This document shows, one piece after another, positions 33,826 to 43,473 of a DNA stretch of 64,000 nt (position 1 is its first letter; each line of letters opens with the position of its first letter). The DNA is from Desulfobacteraceae bacterium (GTDB taxonomy: Bacteria > Desulfobacterota > Desulfobacteria > Desulfobacterales > UBA5852): NCBI GenBank assembly GCA_014237395.1, contig JABZFP010000041.1, positions 209,742 to 273,741 on the forward strand, written 5' to 3'. The position numbers were made by a program, and so were the translations under genes. The notes beneath the pieces were generated by a model. It was not told where the DNA came from, made no database searches, and saw only the letters and a program-made list of their open reading frames with translations.

Positions 33826-35151
33826 TTATTTCTGAAGCGCCTTTAGGCGCGCGCTAAGCCGGACAGGATAGGCGATGTGGGAATCGATGGTTTTGTAGCG
33901 CGGGTCGAGGCATCCGAATTGTTTTGCAAAGCGCTTGCGGATGTCCACGAGAGAGGCTTCGGGCGTGTGCCGTTGGCCGTTGCGCATAACCGGTTCGAGC
34001 AGCGGCTCACCGGCAGCCCGCTTTTCTTCCCGGCAGGCCAGGATGTCTTCCTGAAAAACGCCATGGGGGTCGTCATGGCGAAAAATTTGCTTTCGACCGG
34101 CCAACGTGACTTTGTTGCTGCTCAGCTTGCGGATGGGGCGTTTTCCCAGCTGAACCAGTTTGTATACGATGTCCAGATAAGGGGCATCGGCCGAAACGCC
34201 CACCTTGGTGCCGACGCCAAAGGCATCGATGGGCGCACCGCTTTGAATGATTTCGGTGATTTTGAATTCGTCGAAGCTGCTGCTGGCGTAGAGTTTCATT
34301 TCCGTCAGCCCGGCTTCATCCAGAATGCGTCGCACACCGCGACTCAACGCAATCATGTCCCCACTGTCCAGACGAACCCCGAGGGCTCTTTGGTCTCTGG
34401 CCCGCATTTCCAACGCGACGGTTGCGGCGTTGCGGGCCCCCGCCAGCGTATCGTAAGTATCGATTAAAAAAATCGTGTGCTGGGGAAAGGTCGCGGCATA
34501 GGCGCGGAAAGCGTCCAGCTCCGATGGGAAGGCGGTGACAAAGGCATGGGCCATGGTGCCGGCAACCGGAATACCAAATCGCTGGCCGGCGCGCACATTG
34601 CTGGTCGACGAGAACCCGGCGATATAGGTACTGCGGGCGACCTGGTCGCCGGCCTCCGAACCGTGGGTGCGGCGTAGGGCAAAATCGACAAGCGGTCGTC
34701 CGGCCGCAGCGTGAACGGAGCGTGCCGCTTTGGTGGCGATCAGGGTGGCGATCCCGATGGTGTTCAATACGAGGGTTTCGATCAGCTGGGCCTCGATCAG
34801 CGGTGCGCTGATTTCCAGAACGGGTTCATCCGGGAAAAACAGGGTTCCCTCGGGCAGCGCGTGAATATCGCCGGTGAACCGCAATCGCCGAAGCGCATCA
34901 AGGAAGTTGGTGTCGAATAATTTCAGCTGCTGCAGATAGCGGATATCCTCCCGGCGGAAGCGGTAGGCTTCCAGTTCGGCGAGTAGCGCTGCCAGGCCGG
35001 CGGCCACAAAATAGTTTCGCTTGTGGTCGGGATTCCGTACGAAAACGGAAAAAGTAGCCTTGTCGTTGAGGTTGTGCCGCCAATAGCCCGCCGCCATGGT
35101 CATTTCGTAGAGATCGGTCAACAAGGGACCGGCAAGATAGGATGACGTCAT
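33826..35151 (-). CDS. pncB: Nicotinate phosphoribosyltransferase
   Basis: Makes nicotinate mononucleotide from nicotinate and PRPP in the NAD-salvage route. The 441-residue protein begins with LLTDLYEMTMAAGYW, the family's N-terminal motif, and has SNVRAGQRFGIPVAGTMAHAF and GVRLDSGDM at the active site. It lies 43 bp downstream of a nicotinamidase-like gene on the same strand. Together they would turn nicotinamide into nicotinate and then into the mononucleotide, which CobT also uses as a donor. Confidence 0.94.
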   Translation of the reverse strand: MTSSYLAGPLLTDLYEMTMAAGYWRHNLNDKATFSVFVRNPDHKRNYFVAAGLAALLAELEAYRFRREDIRYLQQLKLFDTNFLDALRRLRFTGDIHALPEGTLFFPDEPVLEISAPLIEAQLIETLVLNTIGIATLIATKAARSVHAAAGRPLVDFALRRTHGSEAGDQVARSTYIAGFSSTSNVRAGQRFGIPVAGTMAHAFVTAFPSELDAFRAYAATFPQHTIFLIDTYDTLAGARNAATVALEMRARDQRALGVRLDSGDMIALSRGVRRILDEAGLTEMKLYASSSFDEFKITEIIQSGAPIDAFGVGTKVGVSADAPYLDIVYKLVQLGKRPIRKLSSNKVTLAGRKQIFRHDDPHGVFQEDILACREEKRAAGEPLLEPVMRNGQRHTPEASLVDIRKRFAKQFGCLDPRYKTIDSHIAYPVRLSARLKALQK

Positions 35152-35194
35152 GGCGGTGGTGTCCTGACAGGGGAATAGCTGTTGGGCATGTGGC

Positions 35195-36244
35195 TCATTG
35201 GCCTAAGCCCGGCCATTCACTGAGCGGGGTGGTGGTGTTCACCCGGTGCATGCCGGCATCGGCAAACTTCTGGAAAGCGCGGTCGGCAGGCGCGGTGTAG
35301 TCGATGACGTCCGGGATCACGACCGGCGACGTACAATCCTCCAGCAGATAGACCTTCCTGGCCAAGGATGGGTCCCGGGCCTGAATTTCCGACAATAGAT
35401 CTTCGATGGTCCAGGCCACGCAGTGGCTTTTGGCCTGCCCGGCAATGATGACGGCATCGAATGTAAGAAGGTTGTCGATGAGCGAGCGGTTTTTGTCATC
35501 AATCGGGTTGCCCGCGGCATCGGTGGTGATTTCGGGGCGCAGAACGGAATAGTTTTCAGTCAGGGGGTTGTGGCCCTTGATTTGGAAATCGGGCGGGCTC
35601 AGCCGGCTGATGCCGTGAAAGAAGACCGCCTCTTCAACGGCCGGCACGAGGGCATGGCCGATGCCGCCGAGCATGGCGTGGTAGGGCCAGATGGTCAACT
35701 CATATTTGCCACGGCGTTGAAGCTCCCGGGCGTAATGTTGAAGATAGTGCTGGCCTTCATCGGCGGACAACCCCAGGCGGGGCGAGAGCGCGGCATTGAA
35801 TCGCCAGACACCGTTTTCAAGATCTCCTATCGAGATGGTGGTGTAGGGCGCGGGGTGGCCTCCGTCTCCGTCCACTAGAAACATACTGTGGAAAATCTGG
35901 TAGATTTGATGGGTATCCATGGTCGGGCAGATTTCGGTCAACCGGTGAAGGTTACGATAGATAAACCGGCATAATCTTCGGTTGTCATCCACCGCCGCCG
36001 TTCCGCTGCGCCCCCCGACGAAGAGCTCGAAATCCGGCATACAGAACGTGTTCTGGACATCGATCAGCAGAAGTGCCGTCCGGAACGCATCGTTGGCTGC
36101 AGAAGAGATTCGGTGCCGGTGGGCCCAAGCGGCCGCTTCGGAAGCGCGCTGCTGATACGGGACCCGCCATAGGGTATCGACGGCCCGGGGTTCAAAAAAA
36201 GATGGTATGGGGAGCGTTGCATCGGCCATGGCGGCGCCTGGCAT
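35195..36244 (-). CDS. Isochorismatase-family hydrolase, probable nicotinamidase
   Basis: A 349-residue cysteine hydrolase, much longer than typical PncA (about 210 residues). Catalytic residues read as aspartate in LLIDVQNTFCMP, a lysine after GKYELTIWPYHA, and cysteine in AGQAKSHCVAWT. The N-terminal ~55 residues and the region between catalytic segments are longer than usual. Being next to pncB, nicotinamide is the likely substrate (inference); other amidase substrates remain possible. Start at the ATG at 36244; ATG at 36229 is an alternative. Confidence 0.82.
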   Translation of the reverse strand: MPGAAMADATLPIPSFFEPRAVDTLWRVPYQQRASEAAAWAHRHRISSAANDAFRTALLLIDVQNTFCMPDFELFVGGRSGTAAVDDNRRLCRFIYRNLHRLTEICPTMDTHQIYQIFHSMFLVDGDGGHPAPYTTISIGDLENGVWRFNAALSPRLGLSADEGQHYLQHYARELQRRGKYELTIWPYHAMLGGIGHALVPAVEEAVFFHGISRLSPPDFQIKGHNPLTENYSVLRPEITTDAAGNPIDDKNRSLIDNLLTFDAVIIAGQAKSHCVAWTIEDLLSEIQARDPSLARKVYLLEDCTSPVVIPDVIDYTAPADRAFQKFADAGMHRVNTTTPLSEWPGLGQ

Positions 36245-36358
36245 CCTATCGTCGAAAATTTAGGGGATGTGGTTGCCGAAATGCTTCTTTTATGGTGAAT
36301 ATCTTGCGACCTGTCAATGTGCAAACGACAAGCGGCCTTGTGAAATGGTCGGTTTTTT

Positions 36359-36387
36359 TTGACTTCCTTTCCGTTGCCGCTTACCAT
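36359..36387 (+). promoter_or_regulatory. Putative sigma-70 promoter of mntP
   Basis: TTGACT (36359-36364) and TACCAT (36382-36387) are separated by 17 bases, about 50 bases before the mntP start. I looked for a manganese (yybP-ykoY) riboswitch in the leader and did not recognise one. Confidence 0.5.
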
Positions 36388-36435
36388 CATTGCCTTTGCC
36401 ACATTTAATCACCCTATTCGATCGGGACATTTAGG

Positions 36436-37017
36436 ATGGACTTGCTCAATATCATTGCCCTGGCCATCGCCCTGGCCATGGACGCCTTTGCCGTCGCCAT
36501 TGCCACCGGCGTACGCCTGAAACGCGTGTCGCTGCGTCAGTTTTTCCGGCTGGCCTGGCACTTCGGCCTCTTCCAGGCCATGATGCCGGTGATGGGCTGG
36601 GCCGCCGGCCTGACGGTCCGCGCGAGCATCGAGCGCTACGATCACTGGGTCGCCTTTGGGCTCTTGGCCTTTGTGGGTATCAATATGATTCGGGAAGCCT
36701 TCAAAATGGAGGAGGACGCCAGGCAAAAGCAAGATCCTACCCGGGGTCTGACCCTGGTCATGCTTTCCGTGGCCACCAGTATCGACGCCCTGGCTGTGGG
36801 GTTGACGATTTCCATGCTTCAGGTTTCGATCTGGTTACCGGCGCTGGTGATCGGCCTGGTAGCGGGTGTTTTTACTGTGGTGGGACTGCATCTGGGCAAG
36901 TCTGTGGGGTCGGCGGAGCGTTTGAGTCCGATGGCAGGGGTCTTGGGGGGGGTGGTACTGCTGGCCATCGGGGTCAAGATCCTAATCGAACACAAAGCCT
37001 TGGGGTTTTTGTTCTAG
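36436..37017 (+). CDS. mntP: Manganese efflux pump MntP
   Basis: A 193-residue inner-membrane protein with six helices in two related halves. The repeat motif appears as ALAMDAFAVAIATG in the first half and VATSIDALAVGLTIS in the second, each with the aspartate needed for manganese export. Length is normal. GGGAC rather than a strong ribosome-binding site precedes the ATG. It stands alone between divergent and convergent neighbours. Confidence 0.93.
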   Translation: MDLLNIIALAIALAMDAFAVAIATGVRLKRVSLRQFFRLAWHFGLFQAMMPVMGWAAGLTVRASIERYDHWVAFGLLAFVGINMIREAFKMEEDARQKQDPTRGLTLVMLSVATSIDALAVGLTISMLQVSIWLPALVIGLVAGVFTVVGLHLGKSVGSAERLSPMAGVLGGVVLLAIGVKILIEHKALGFLF

Positions 37018-37096
37018 CGCATCGGCGGCAGTCTTAAGGCCCCCGAAATCCCCTCTCTTGCTTCATAAACAGCCGGTTGGATGTGGTTTATGTTGT

Positions 37097-37129
37097 AAAA
37101 AACCTGCTCCGGTTTTCGCCGGAGCAGGT
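37097..37129 (-). terminator. Rho-independent terminator of putA
   Basis: On the minus strand an 11-bp perfect stem (37119-37129 with 37102-37112, loop of six) is followed by a run of six U residues (37097-37102). It lies 40 bases after the putA stop. Confidence 0.93.
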
Positions 37130-37168
37130 CCGTGGTTATCCAATCTCCCAAGCGGTTTTTTGCGAGCC

Positions 37169-40100
37169 TCAGAGTATCGATCGGTCTCCCAGATTGCCAT
37201 AGCGGTGGTAAGTGTCGCAGATGCTCTGGTTCTGGCAATAGTGCAGCATTTCGATGCGGCCCTCCATGAGGACTGGCGCCCGGGCAATATAGAAGCCCTT
37301 TTTGGCCGCGGCGGCCAGAACCGCTTCCGGCACCCGGTCGGGTGCGGCGTAACGGATGCGCTGGACAATGGTCATGGACGCGATCAGCGCTTCATCGGAC
37401 TGCCGGCGCACAATGGCCTTTCCCACAATCTGGCGGCCCTCCATGGTGGTGAGAAAAGCGGTGACCGCGTTGTTCAGCGCTTCCGGGATGCTGATCATCG
37501 GAAGGTTGCCGGCGATGCGGGTGGCTGCCAGGCGGGCCAGGACATCGAACAGGCTGTCATCCGCATGCAACCGGATGGCGATGGTGCCCAGGGGCAAGTA
37601 GCGGTGGATATTGTCCTGCCCCCGCAGATGAAAGTAGTCTTTGGCTCGCCCGAATTCCTGCTCGGTATGGTAGAGATAGCTTTTGATGGCCCGGATGGTC
37701 TTTGCCAGATCGGCTTTATAGGTGTCCAGTTTCCCCCATAACAGTTTCCGGCGCCATTCCAGAGCCATGCGCAGCAGGGCGTGTTCCCCCTGGAGAGCGT
37801 CGATACGCGGAAGACCCGTTTCTTTGAAATTCATGAACTGGGCCACATAGTTGGGGCCGCCCGCCTTGATGGCCGGCCCCAATGCGGATTTTCCCATGCC
37901 GCCAAAGGGCTGGCGCAGGGTGATGGCGCCCGTGGTGCCGCGATTGACATAGAGATTGCCGGCCTTGATTTTCTCCTTCCAGACGGCGTGCTCACGGGGA
38001 TCGAGGCTTTCCAGGCCACTGGTGAGACCGAATCCGGTCATGTTGACGCGTTCGATGGCCTGTTCGAGGTTGTCCGCCGGCATGACCGCCAGCAGGGCGC
38101 CGAAAAATTCGGTGTTGTGGGTGTAGGAACCGGGCTGGACGCCGAACTTGATCCCCGGGGTCCACATGTGGGGATTGCCGTCGACCATCTCCGGCTGCAG
38201 GGCCCAGCTCTCCCCGGGCTCCAGGGTTGTCATGGCCTTTTGCAAGTCGCCTTGCGGCGGATGGATCAGAGCCCCCATCTTGTTGGCGAAATCCCAGGCC
38301 GACCCCACCTGGAAACTGCGGGCCGCATCCACCAGTTGGCGCTTGAAATTTTCGTCGTTGTAAATTTCACGTTCAAGAATCAGCAGCGACGTTGCGGAAC
38401 ATTTCTGGCCGGTGTTACCGAAGGCGGAGTAAATGATATTTTTACAGGCCTGATCCCGGTCGGCCATGGCCGTGACGATGGTGGCATTTTTCCCGCCGGT
38501 TTCGGCCGACAGATTCAGGGAAGGTTTGCGGCGCAGCATTTCCATGCCGGTTTCGGTGCCGCCGGTCAAAATGACAAAGTCCACATCATCGTGATTGATC
38601 AGGTGGGCACCGGTGCTGCCGCCCGCGCAGGGAAAAAACTGGAGGGTATTGCGGGAAATACCGGCGCGCCAAATCGCCTGGCACAGCACCCAGGCCACCA
38701 GAACGGCGTCCGAGGCCGGTTTGAAAATGACCGTATTGCCGGCCGCCAGGGAACCCACGATCCCGCCGCAGGGGATGGCGATGGGGAAATTCCAGGGCGA
38801 CACCACTGCCCCCACCCCCTTGCCGGTGGCCGTTATGTTTTCCAGTTCGGTAAACGTGCGGGCCGAATAGGGATAATATTCGGCAAAGTCGATGGCTTCC
38901 GAGACCTCCACGTCGGCCTCGGTGAAGACTTTACCGGTATTGGCCGCGGCCGCCCCGATGAGGTCGCCCCTTGCCTTGCGCAATTCCATGGCGACCCGTG
39001 AAAGGGCGGCATGGCGTTCGGCCGGCGCAAGACGGCGCCAGCCATCCGGGTCGGCTTTGGCAACCGCCACGGCCCGTTCCGCATCCGTGGTCGTGGCCAG
39101 GCGATAGGTGGCCACGGCAACTTCGGTGGGTGCCTGGTTGGGGTCCAGGCAGGTCCGGACATCCCGGTCTTCCAAAATTTCTTCGTCGCCGATGACCAGG
39201 GGGATTTGGATGGGGGCATCGTCGGCCGATTTCCGCCAGTGGTCCCGTATGGCCTCGACCCATTGGCGGTTCGCGGCCAGCGACCAGTCCGTGTCGGGTT
39301 CATTGTTGAACTCGCCGTCATGGAAGGTTCCCCTTTCAGCGGGAAATTTTTCAAGGTTGCGGTCTTGAACCCGGTTGGGGGTGCTCGGCGCCTGCTCCCG
39401 GTGGGCGCAGGACGCCTCGAACTGTTTTTTCAGAAAGCGCCATTCCTCCGATCCGGTTTTCAGATCGGGGGAATACCGCAGGAAATTCTCTTCGCCGGTG
39501 TTTTCATCCAGACGCCGCACCAGATAGGCGATAGCGTTGATAAATTCAGTCCGGGCCGCTACCGGGGCATAGAGAAGGACTTCACCGGTCATTTCCGAAA
39601 TGGCGCGACGCACATGGTTGGCCATGCCTTCCAGCATTTCAAACGAAAAGCCGTCAATCACGCCGTTATGTTCGGCGAGCGTGTAGGCATAGGCCAGCTC
39701 GAACAGATTGTGGGACGCGATGCCCAGATGGACGGCCCGCATGTTGTCGGGCTGCATGCCGAAGTGCACCATACGCTTGTAGTTGGCATCGACATCCAAT
39801 TTGTTGTCATAGGTGGCTAGGGGCCAGTTGAAAAGCGCTGATTCCACCAGCTCCATTTCCAGGTTGGCACCCTTGACGATCCTGATTTTGATGGGGGCCC
39901 CGCCCTCGGCCACACGTTCACGGGCCCACTCGGTCAGCGACTGCTGGATGGCAAAAGAATCCGGCAGATAGGCCTGCAGGACGATGCCGGCCGCATGCTG
40001 CTTGAATTCTTCCTGATCGAGCGCGCGGATAAAGGCGGCCGTGGTGATTTCCAGATCGCGGTATTCTTCCATGTCGAGGTTTACGAATTTGGGAACGCGC

Positions 40101-40771
40101 CGGCCATCGGAATGGACAAATTCATGCGCGGCTGCCGTCCGGTAGAGTGCGGACAGCCGCTCAACGAGCACGCCGACGGTATGGTCGAAGGCCAGGGATT
40201 GAATCTGGGAGTAAATCGTCGAAATTTTAACGGATATGTATTCAATGTTCGGGTTTTTCAAATCGTCGATATAGGTCTGCAGGCGATGACGGGCTTCTTC
40301 CTCCCCCAGCAAGGCTTCGCCGAGATGGTTGATATTCATACGAATGCCCTGGGCTTTGCGCTTTTGCAGGTGGGCCAGCAGAACGTCCGGCTCCCCGGGG
40401 ACGATGGCGCGGTTGCTGTCGGCGCGCATCTTTTCAATCATTTTCGGTACGGACAGGCCGGGAATCAGGCGTCCGACCGAAAGAAAAAGATGCATCAGGA
40501 TTTTTTCGGTTGGTGAAAAAAAGCCCGGGATGCCGCGCTGTTTGAGCAGGCTGGTGACCTGGTCCGCCACACGGCGGTAGTTTTCACTGCGAAAGCTCTG
40601 ATCGATCAGCTTGGTCAGGGTGATCTTGTCTTCGGGGTGGGTGAGCAGATGTTTGATCTGTTTCTGGTACTGTTTTTCTTCATTTTTATACAACGCATCG
40701 GCCCTGTTTTGCCAGGCCTCGGCAAGTTGGATCGCTTCATGTTGCAGGGTTTCATCCGTGGCCGTTTGCAT
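37169..40771 (-). CDS. putA: Bifunctional proline dehydrogenase / glutamate-semialdehyde dehydrogenase
   Basis: PutA oxidises proline to glutamate in two steps at the inner face of the membrane. The 1200-residue protein has an N-terminal FAD-dependent proline dehydrogenase barrel (about 90-440), an aldehyde dehydrogenase domain (about 550-1010) with catalytic Cys791 in NTGQKCSATS and GKNATIV, and a C-terminal extension. It has no ribbon-helix-helix DNA-binding domain such as E. coli PutA uses to repress itself, so regulation must come from elsewhere. The ATG at 40771 follows GGAAGAG. Its promoter contains a GntR-type operator. Confidence 0.95.
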   Translation of the reverse strand: MQTATDETLQHEAIQLAEAWQNRADALYKNEEKQYQKQIKHLLTHPEDKITLTKLIDQSFRSENYRRVADQVTSLLKQRGIPGFFSPTEKILMHLFLSVGRLIPGLSVPKMIEKMRADSNRAIVPGEPDVLLAHLQKRKAQGIRMNINHLGEALLGEEEARHRLQTYIDDLKNPNIEYISVKISTIYSQIQSLAFDHTVGVLVERLSALYRTAAAHEFVHSDGRRVPKFVNLDMEEYRDLEITTAAFIRALDQEEFKQHAAGIVLQAYLPDSFAIQQSLTEWARERVAEGGAPIKIRIVKGANLEMELVESALFNWPLATYDNKLDVDANYKRMVHFGMQPDNMRAVHLGIASHNLFELAYAYTLAEHNGVIDGFSFEMLEGMANHVRRAISEMTGEVLLYAPVAARTEFINAIAYLVRRLDENTGEENFLRYSPDLKTGSEEWRFLKKQFEASCAHREQAPSTPNRVQDRNLEKFPAERGTFHDGEFNNEPDTDWSLAANRQWVEAIRDHWRKSADDAPIQIPLVIGDEEILEDRDVRTCLDPNQAPTEVAVATYRLATTTDAERAVAVAKADPDGWRRLAPAERHAALSRVAMELRKARGDLIGAAAANTGKVFTEADVEVSEAIDFAEYYPYSARTFTELENITATGKGVGAVVSPWNFPIAIPCGGIVGSLAAGNTVIFKPASDAVLVAWVLCQAIWRAGISRNTLQFFPCAGGSTGAHLINHDDVDFVILTGGTETGMEMLRRKPSLNLSAETGGKNATIVTAMADRDQACKNIIYSAFGNTGQKCSATSLLILEREIYNDENFKRQLVDAARSFQVGSAWDFANKMGALIHPPQGDLQKAMTTLEPGESWALQPEMVDGNPHMWTPGIKFGVQPGSYTHNTEFFGALLAVMPADNLEQAIERVNMTGFGLTSGLESLDPREHAVWKEKIKAGNLYVNRGTTGAITLRQPFGGMGKSALGPAIKAGGPNYVAQFMNFKETGLPRIDALQGEHALLRMALEWRRKLLWGKLDTYKADLAKTIRAIKSYLYHTEQEFGRAKDYFHLRGQDNIHRYLPLGTIAIRLHADDSLFDVLARLAATRIAGNLPMISIPEALNNAVTAFLTTMEGRQIVGKAIVRRQSDEALIASMTIVQRIRYAAPDRVPEAVLAAAAKKGFYIARAPVLMEGRIEMLHYCQNQSICDTYHRYGNLGDRSIL

Positions 40772-40884
40772 GGTGCTCTTCCTTTCCCAAACAGATTGTT
40801 CGATCCACACGCCTCGGGAGAGGGCGATGTGTCAAAGAGGTTCCTTTTGGCGATCGGATGGATCCGGCCGCCAATGCCAACGCT

Positions 40885-40913
40885 ATTGTAATGGTTAAAC
40901 CATTAAGTTCCAA
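40885..40913 (-). promoter_or_regulatory. putA promoter with GntR/FadR-type operator in the spacer
   Basis: On the minus strand TTGGAA (40908-40913) and TACAAT (40885-40890) are separated by 17 bases. The palindrome TAATGGTtaaACCATTA (40889-40905) fills the spacer and touches the -10 box. It fits the FadR-subfamily consensus TNGTNNNACNA and has the same seven-base arms as the site before the GntR gene at 46486-46502. Repression by that regulator is the simplest reading. Confidence 0.82.
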
Positions 40914-41032
40914 TTCATTCCGGCGTCACAACAGACGATGCTCCTGTTTAACCTGCGAAGGTGGGCCGTCCGGGTCAGGCCAGAATAAACGTGCTGATCG
41001 CTGCCGTCACCGCTGGCCCGGGCTGATAGGGG

Positions 41033-41746
41033 TCAGTGGGTCCCCCCGAGATACGCATTTTGCACCTCGGGATTGGACAGCAGGTTGGCGGCGGCGTCTT
41101 CCAATACGATGTTGCCCACTTCCATTACATATCCGCGATGGGCCAGCTTGAGCGCGGCCCGTGCGTTTTGTTCCACCAGTACGACCGTGAGGCCGGCCTG
41201 GTTGATCTCGCGAATGGTATCGAAGATGGCTTTGACCAGGATGGGGGCCAACCCCAAACTGGGTTCATCCAGCAAAAGAATTTTCGGTGTTGCCATGAGA
41301 GCGCGTGCAATGGCCAGCATTTGCTGTTCCCCGCCACTGAGGGTGCCGGCCAATTGCCCCGAGCGCTCTTCCAGACGGGGGAAAAGGTCGAAGATCCATT
41401 TCAGGTTTTTACGGTTGCGGTCGGGATCGTTGGACGTATAGGCTCCCAGGTTGAGGTTTTCCTGAACGGTCAGGGTGCTGAATACGCGCCGACCTTCCGG
41501 TACCTGGGCAATGCCGCGAGTGACGATCGTGTGGGCGGGCAGCTTGTGAACGGCCTCCCCTTCGAACTCGATTTTGCCCTGGGAGGCTTTGACCAGGCCG
41601 CTGATGGCCATCAGGGTCGTGGATTTTCCGGCACCGTTGGCGCCTAGTATCGTCACGATCTCACCTTCTTGCACATGGATGTCGATACCGTGCAGGGCCT
41701 CCACATTGCCGTACTTGACGTGCAGATTTTCCACATTCAGAATCAT
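41033..41746 (-). CDS. livF: Branched-chain amino acid ABC transporter ATP-binding protein LivF (second system)
   Basis: ATPase of 237 residues with Walker A GANGAGKST, signature LSGGEQQMLAIARAL and Walker B LLLLDEPSLGL. It follows livG by 3 bp and is the last gene of the second Liv operon. The first-system LivF is clearly related but not identical; this is a paralogous operon, not a recent duplication. Confidence 0.95.
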   Translation of the reverse strand: MILNVENLHVKYGNVEALHGIDIHVQEGEIVTILGANGAGKSTTLMAISGLVKASQGKIEFEGEAVHKLPAHTIVTRGIAQVPEGRRVFSTLTVQENLNLGAYTSNDPDRNRKNLKWIFDLFPRLEERSGQLAGTLSGGEQQMLAIARALMATPKILLLDEPSLGLAPILVKAIFDTIREINQAGLTVVLVEQNARAALKLAHRGYVMEVGNIVLEDAAANLLSNPEVQNAYLGGTH

Positions 41747-41749
41747 GGA

Positions 41750-42517
41750 CTATTCCTCATCGGTTCCCAGGTAGGCTTCGATTACTTTGGGGTCGGACTG
41801 GATGGCCTGGGGGTCGCCTTCGGCTATTTTAGCCCCGTTTTCGATCACCACGAGCTGTTCGCAGGCTTCCATTACGAGACTCATGTCATGTTCGATCAAC
41901 AGCACGGTGATGCCCCGGTCACGGATGTTGCGAATGGTCTGGATCAGGGCGGCGGTTTCCTGATTGTTCATGCCGCCGGCCGGTTCGTCCAGAATGATGA
42001 AGCGGGGCTGGGTGGCCAAGGCACGCGCGATTTCAAGCAGACGCTGATTGCCGTAGGAAAGATTTTCAGCCAGCTGGTCCGCCTGGGATTGCAGGCCGAC
42101 GAATTCCAGTTCTTTCAGGGCGGTTTGGAGGGCCTGGTGCTCTTCGCGGCGTTGGGTGGGGGTGCGAAACATGGCCGCCAGCGAGCCGGATTGCATCCGG
42201 CAGTGGCAACCGGCCAGGACATTCTCGATTGCCGCGAGTTTATGAAAGAGGCGAATGGTCTGAAAAGTGCGGGCAATCCCTAGCGAAACAATTTTATGCG
42301 TCGGTAACGTTTTGATGGACTGGTTGTCAAAAATGACGTCGCCCTCATCCGGGCGATAATTGCCGGTGATCAAATTGAAGACCGTGGTTTTACCGGCGCC
42401 GTTCGGCCCGATCAGGCCGACGATGGCGCCGGCCTCGACATCGAAGTTGACATGATCCACGGCCACCAGACCGCCGAACCGTTTGGTCAGGTTTTTCAGG
42501 CTGAGTAAGGTGGTCAT
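41750..42517 (-). CDS. livG: Branched-chain amino acid ABC transporter ATP-binding protein LivG (second system)
   Basis: ATPase of 255 residues. Walker A GPNGAGKTT, LivG-type signature LSYGNQRLLEIARAL and Walker B FIILDEPAGGMN. The first four bases overlap the livM stop (ATGA), so the two are translationally coupled. Confidence 0.95.
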   Translation of the reverse strand: MTTLLSLKNLTKRFGGLVAVDHVNFDVEAGAIVGLIGPNGAGKTTVFNLITGNYRPDEGDVIFDNQSIKTLPTHKIVSLGIARTFQTIRLFHKLAAIENVLAGCHCRMQSGSLAAMFRTPTQRREEHQALQTALKELEFVGLQSQADQLAENLSYGNQRLLEIARALATQPRFIILDEPAGGMNNQETAALIQTIRNIRDRGITVLLIEHDMSLVMEACEQLVVIENGAKIAEGDPQAIQSDPKVIEAYLGTDEE

Positions 42518-43473
42518 GCGCTTCCCTCCCGACCGAGCATTTTGGCGATGGGATATTTCCGCGGCAGCGGCGGCAGAATGCCTTCCGTCCGGAAGATCAT
42601 CATGGCGACCATGAACGCGCCGAAGATCAGCATGCGGGCCGTAGCGAACTGGCGAAAGATCTCCGGTAGCCCCAAGACCAGAAACGCGCCCAGAATGACG
42701 CCCCGAATACTGCCCCGTCCGCCCAGCAGGACGATCATGAAAAGGACGACGGACTCCCAGAAATTAAACGATTCCGGTGCAATAATGGTCATTTTGGCCG
42801 CAAATATATTGCCCACCATACCGGCCCAGAAGGCTCCGATGACAAAGGCGATCAATTTGTAATGAGCCGTGTTGATGCCGCTGCCTTCGGCCGCCACATC
42901 GTCTTCCCGCAGAAAATTCAAGGCCCGCCCGAAGCGCGAGTTTTCCAGCCGGTTGAACAGAAAGATCGTTACGGCGGCAAAACCCCAGATCAGGTAGAAA
43001 AATTCCCAGGGCTTGTTGATCTTCCAGCCGAAAAGGATGGGGCGGTTGATGCCGAAGATCCCGTTGCTGCCGCCGGTGATGCCGAAGACATTATTGACCA
43101 GGGCGATGCGGACGATTTCCACGAACCCGATGGTAACGATCAGCAGATAGTCGCCCCGCAGGTGGATGATCGGGCGGGCCACCACCAGGGCGGCCAGGCC
43201 AGCCACCAGGCCGCTGACCGGTAGCAGCCAGAGAATCGGGATGTGATAGGTCGTGTTGATGATGGCCGTGGTGTAGGCACCCAGGGCGTAGAACGCGGCA
43301 TGTCCCATGTGGAACAACCCGGCATGTCCCAGAATGATGTTCAGGCTGAGCGCCAGAATGGTGTACAGGCCGACATTGTTCAGCACATCCACCCAATAGG
43401 CGTTCAGAAAGAGCGGGGACAGCAGGAGAACGACGCTGATAACGGCATAGATGACAAGACGTTTATCTTTCAT
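42514..43473 (-). CDS. livM: Branched-chain amino acid ABC transporter permease LivM (second system)
   Basis: Permease of 319 residues, the normal length. Motifs GHAGLFHMGHAAFYALGAYT, LRGDYLLIVTIGFVEIVRI and GGRGSIRGVILGA mark the family. It overlaps livH by 4 bp and livG by 4 bp, showing a coupled operon. Confidence 0.94.
   Translation of the reverse strand: MKDKRLVIYAVISVVLLLSPLFLNAYWVDVLNNVGLYTILALSLNIILGHAGLFHMGHAAFYALGAYTTAIINTTYHIPILWLLPVSGLVAGLAALVVARPIIHLRGDYLLIVTIGFVEIVRIALVNNVFGITGGSNGIFGINRPILFGWKINKPWEFFYLIWGFAAVTIFLFNRLENSRFGRALNFLREDDVAAEGSGINTAHYKLIAFVIGAFWAGMVGNIFAAKMTIIAPESFNFWESVVLFMIVLLGGRGSIRGVILGAFLVLGLPEIFRQFATARMLIFGAFMVAMMIFRTEGILPPLPRKYPIAKMLGREGSA

Noticed and set aside
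36245..36435. Manganese (yybP-ykoY) riboswitch before mntP
   Set aside because: A promoter is visible but the conserved aptamer loops are not.
37781..39001. Plus-strand frame of about 400 codons inside putA
   Set aside because: It lies opposite the aldehyde dehydrogenase domain, whose catalytic motifs are intact.
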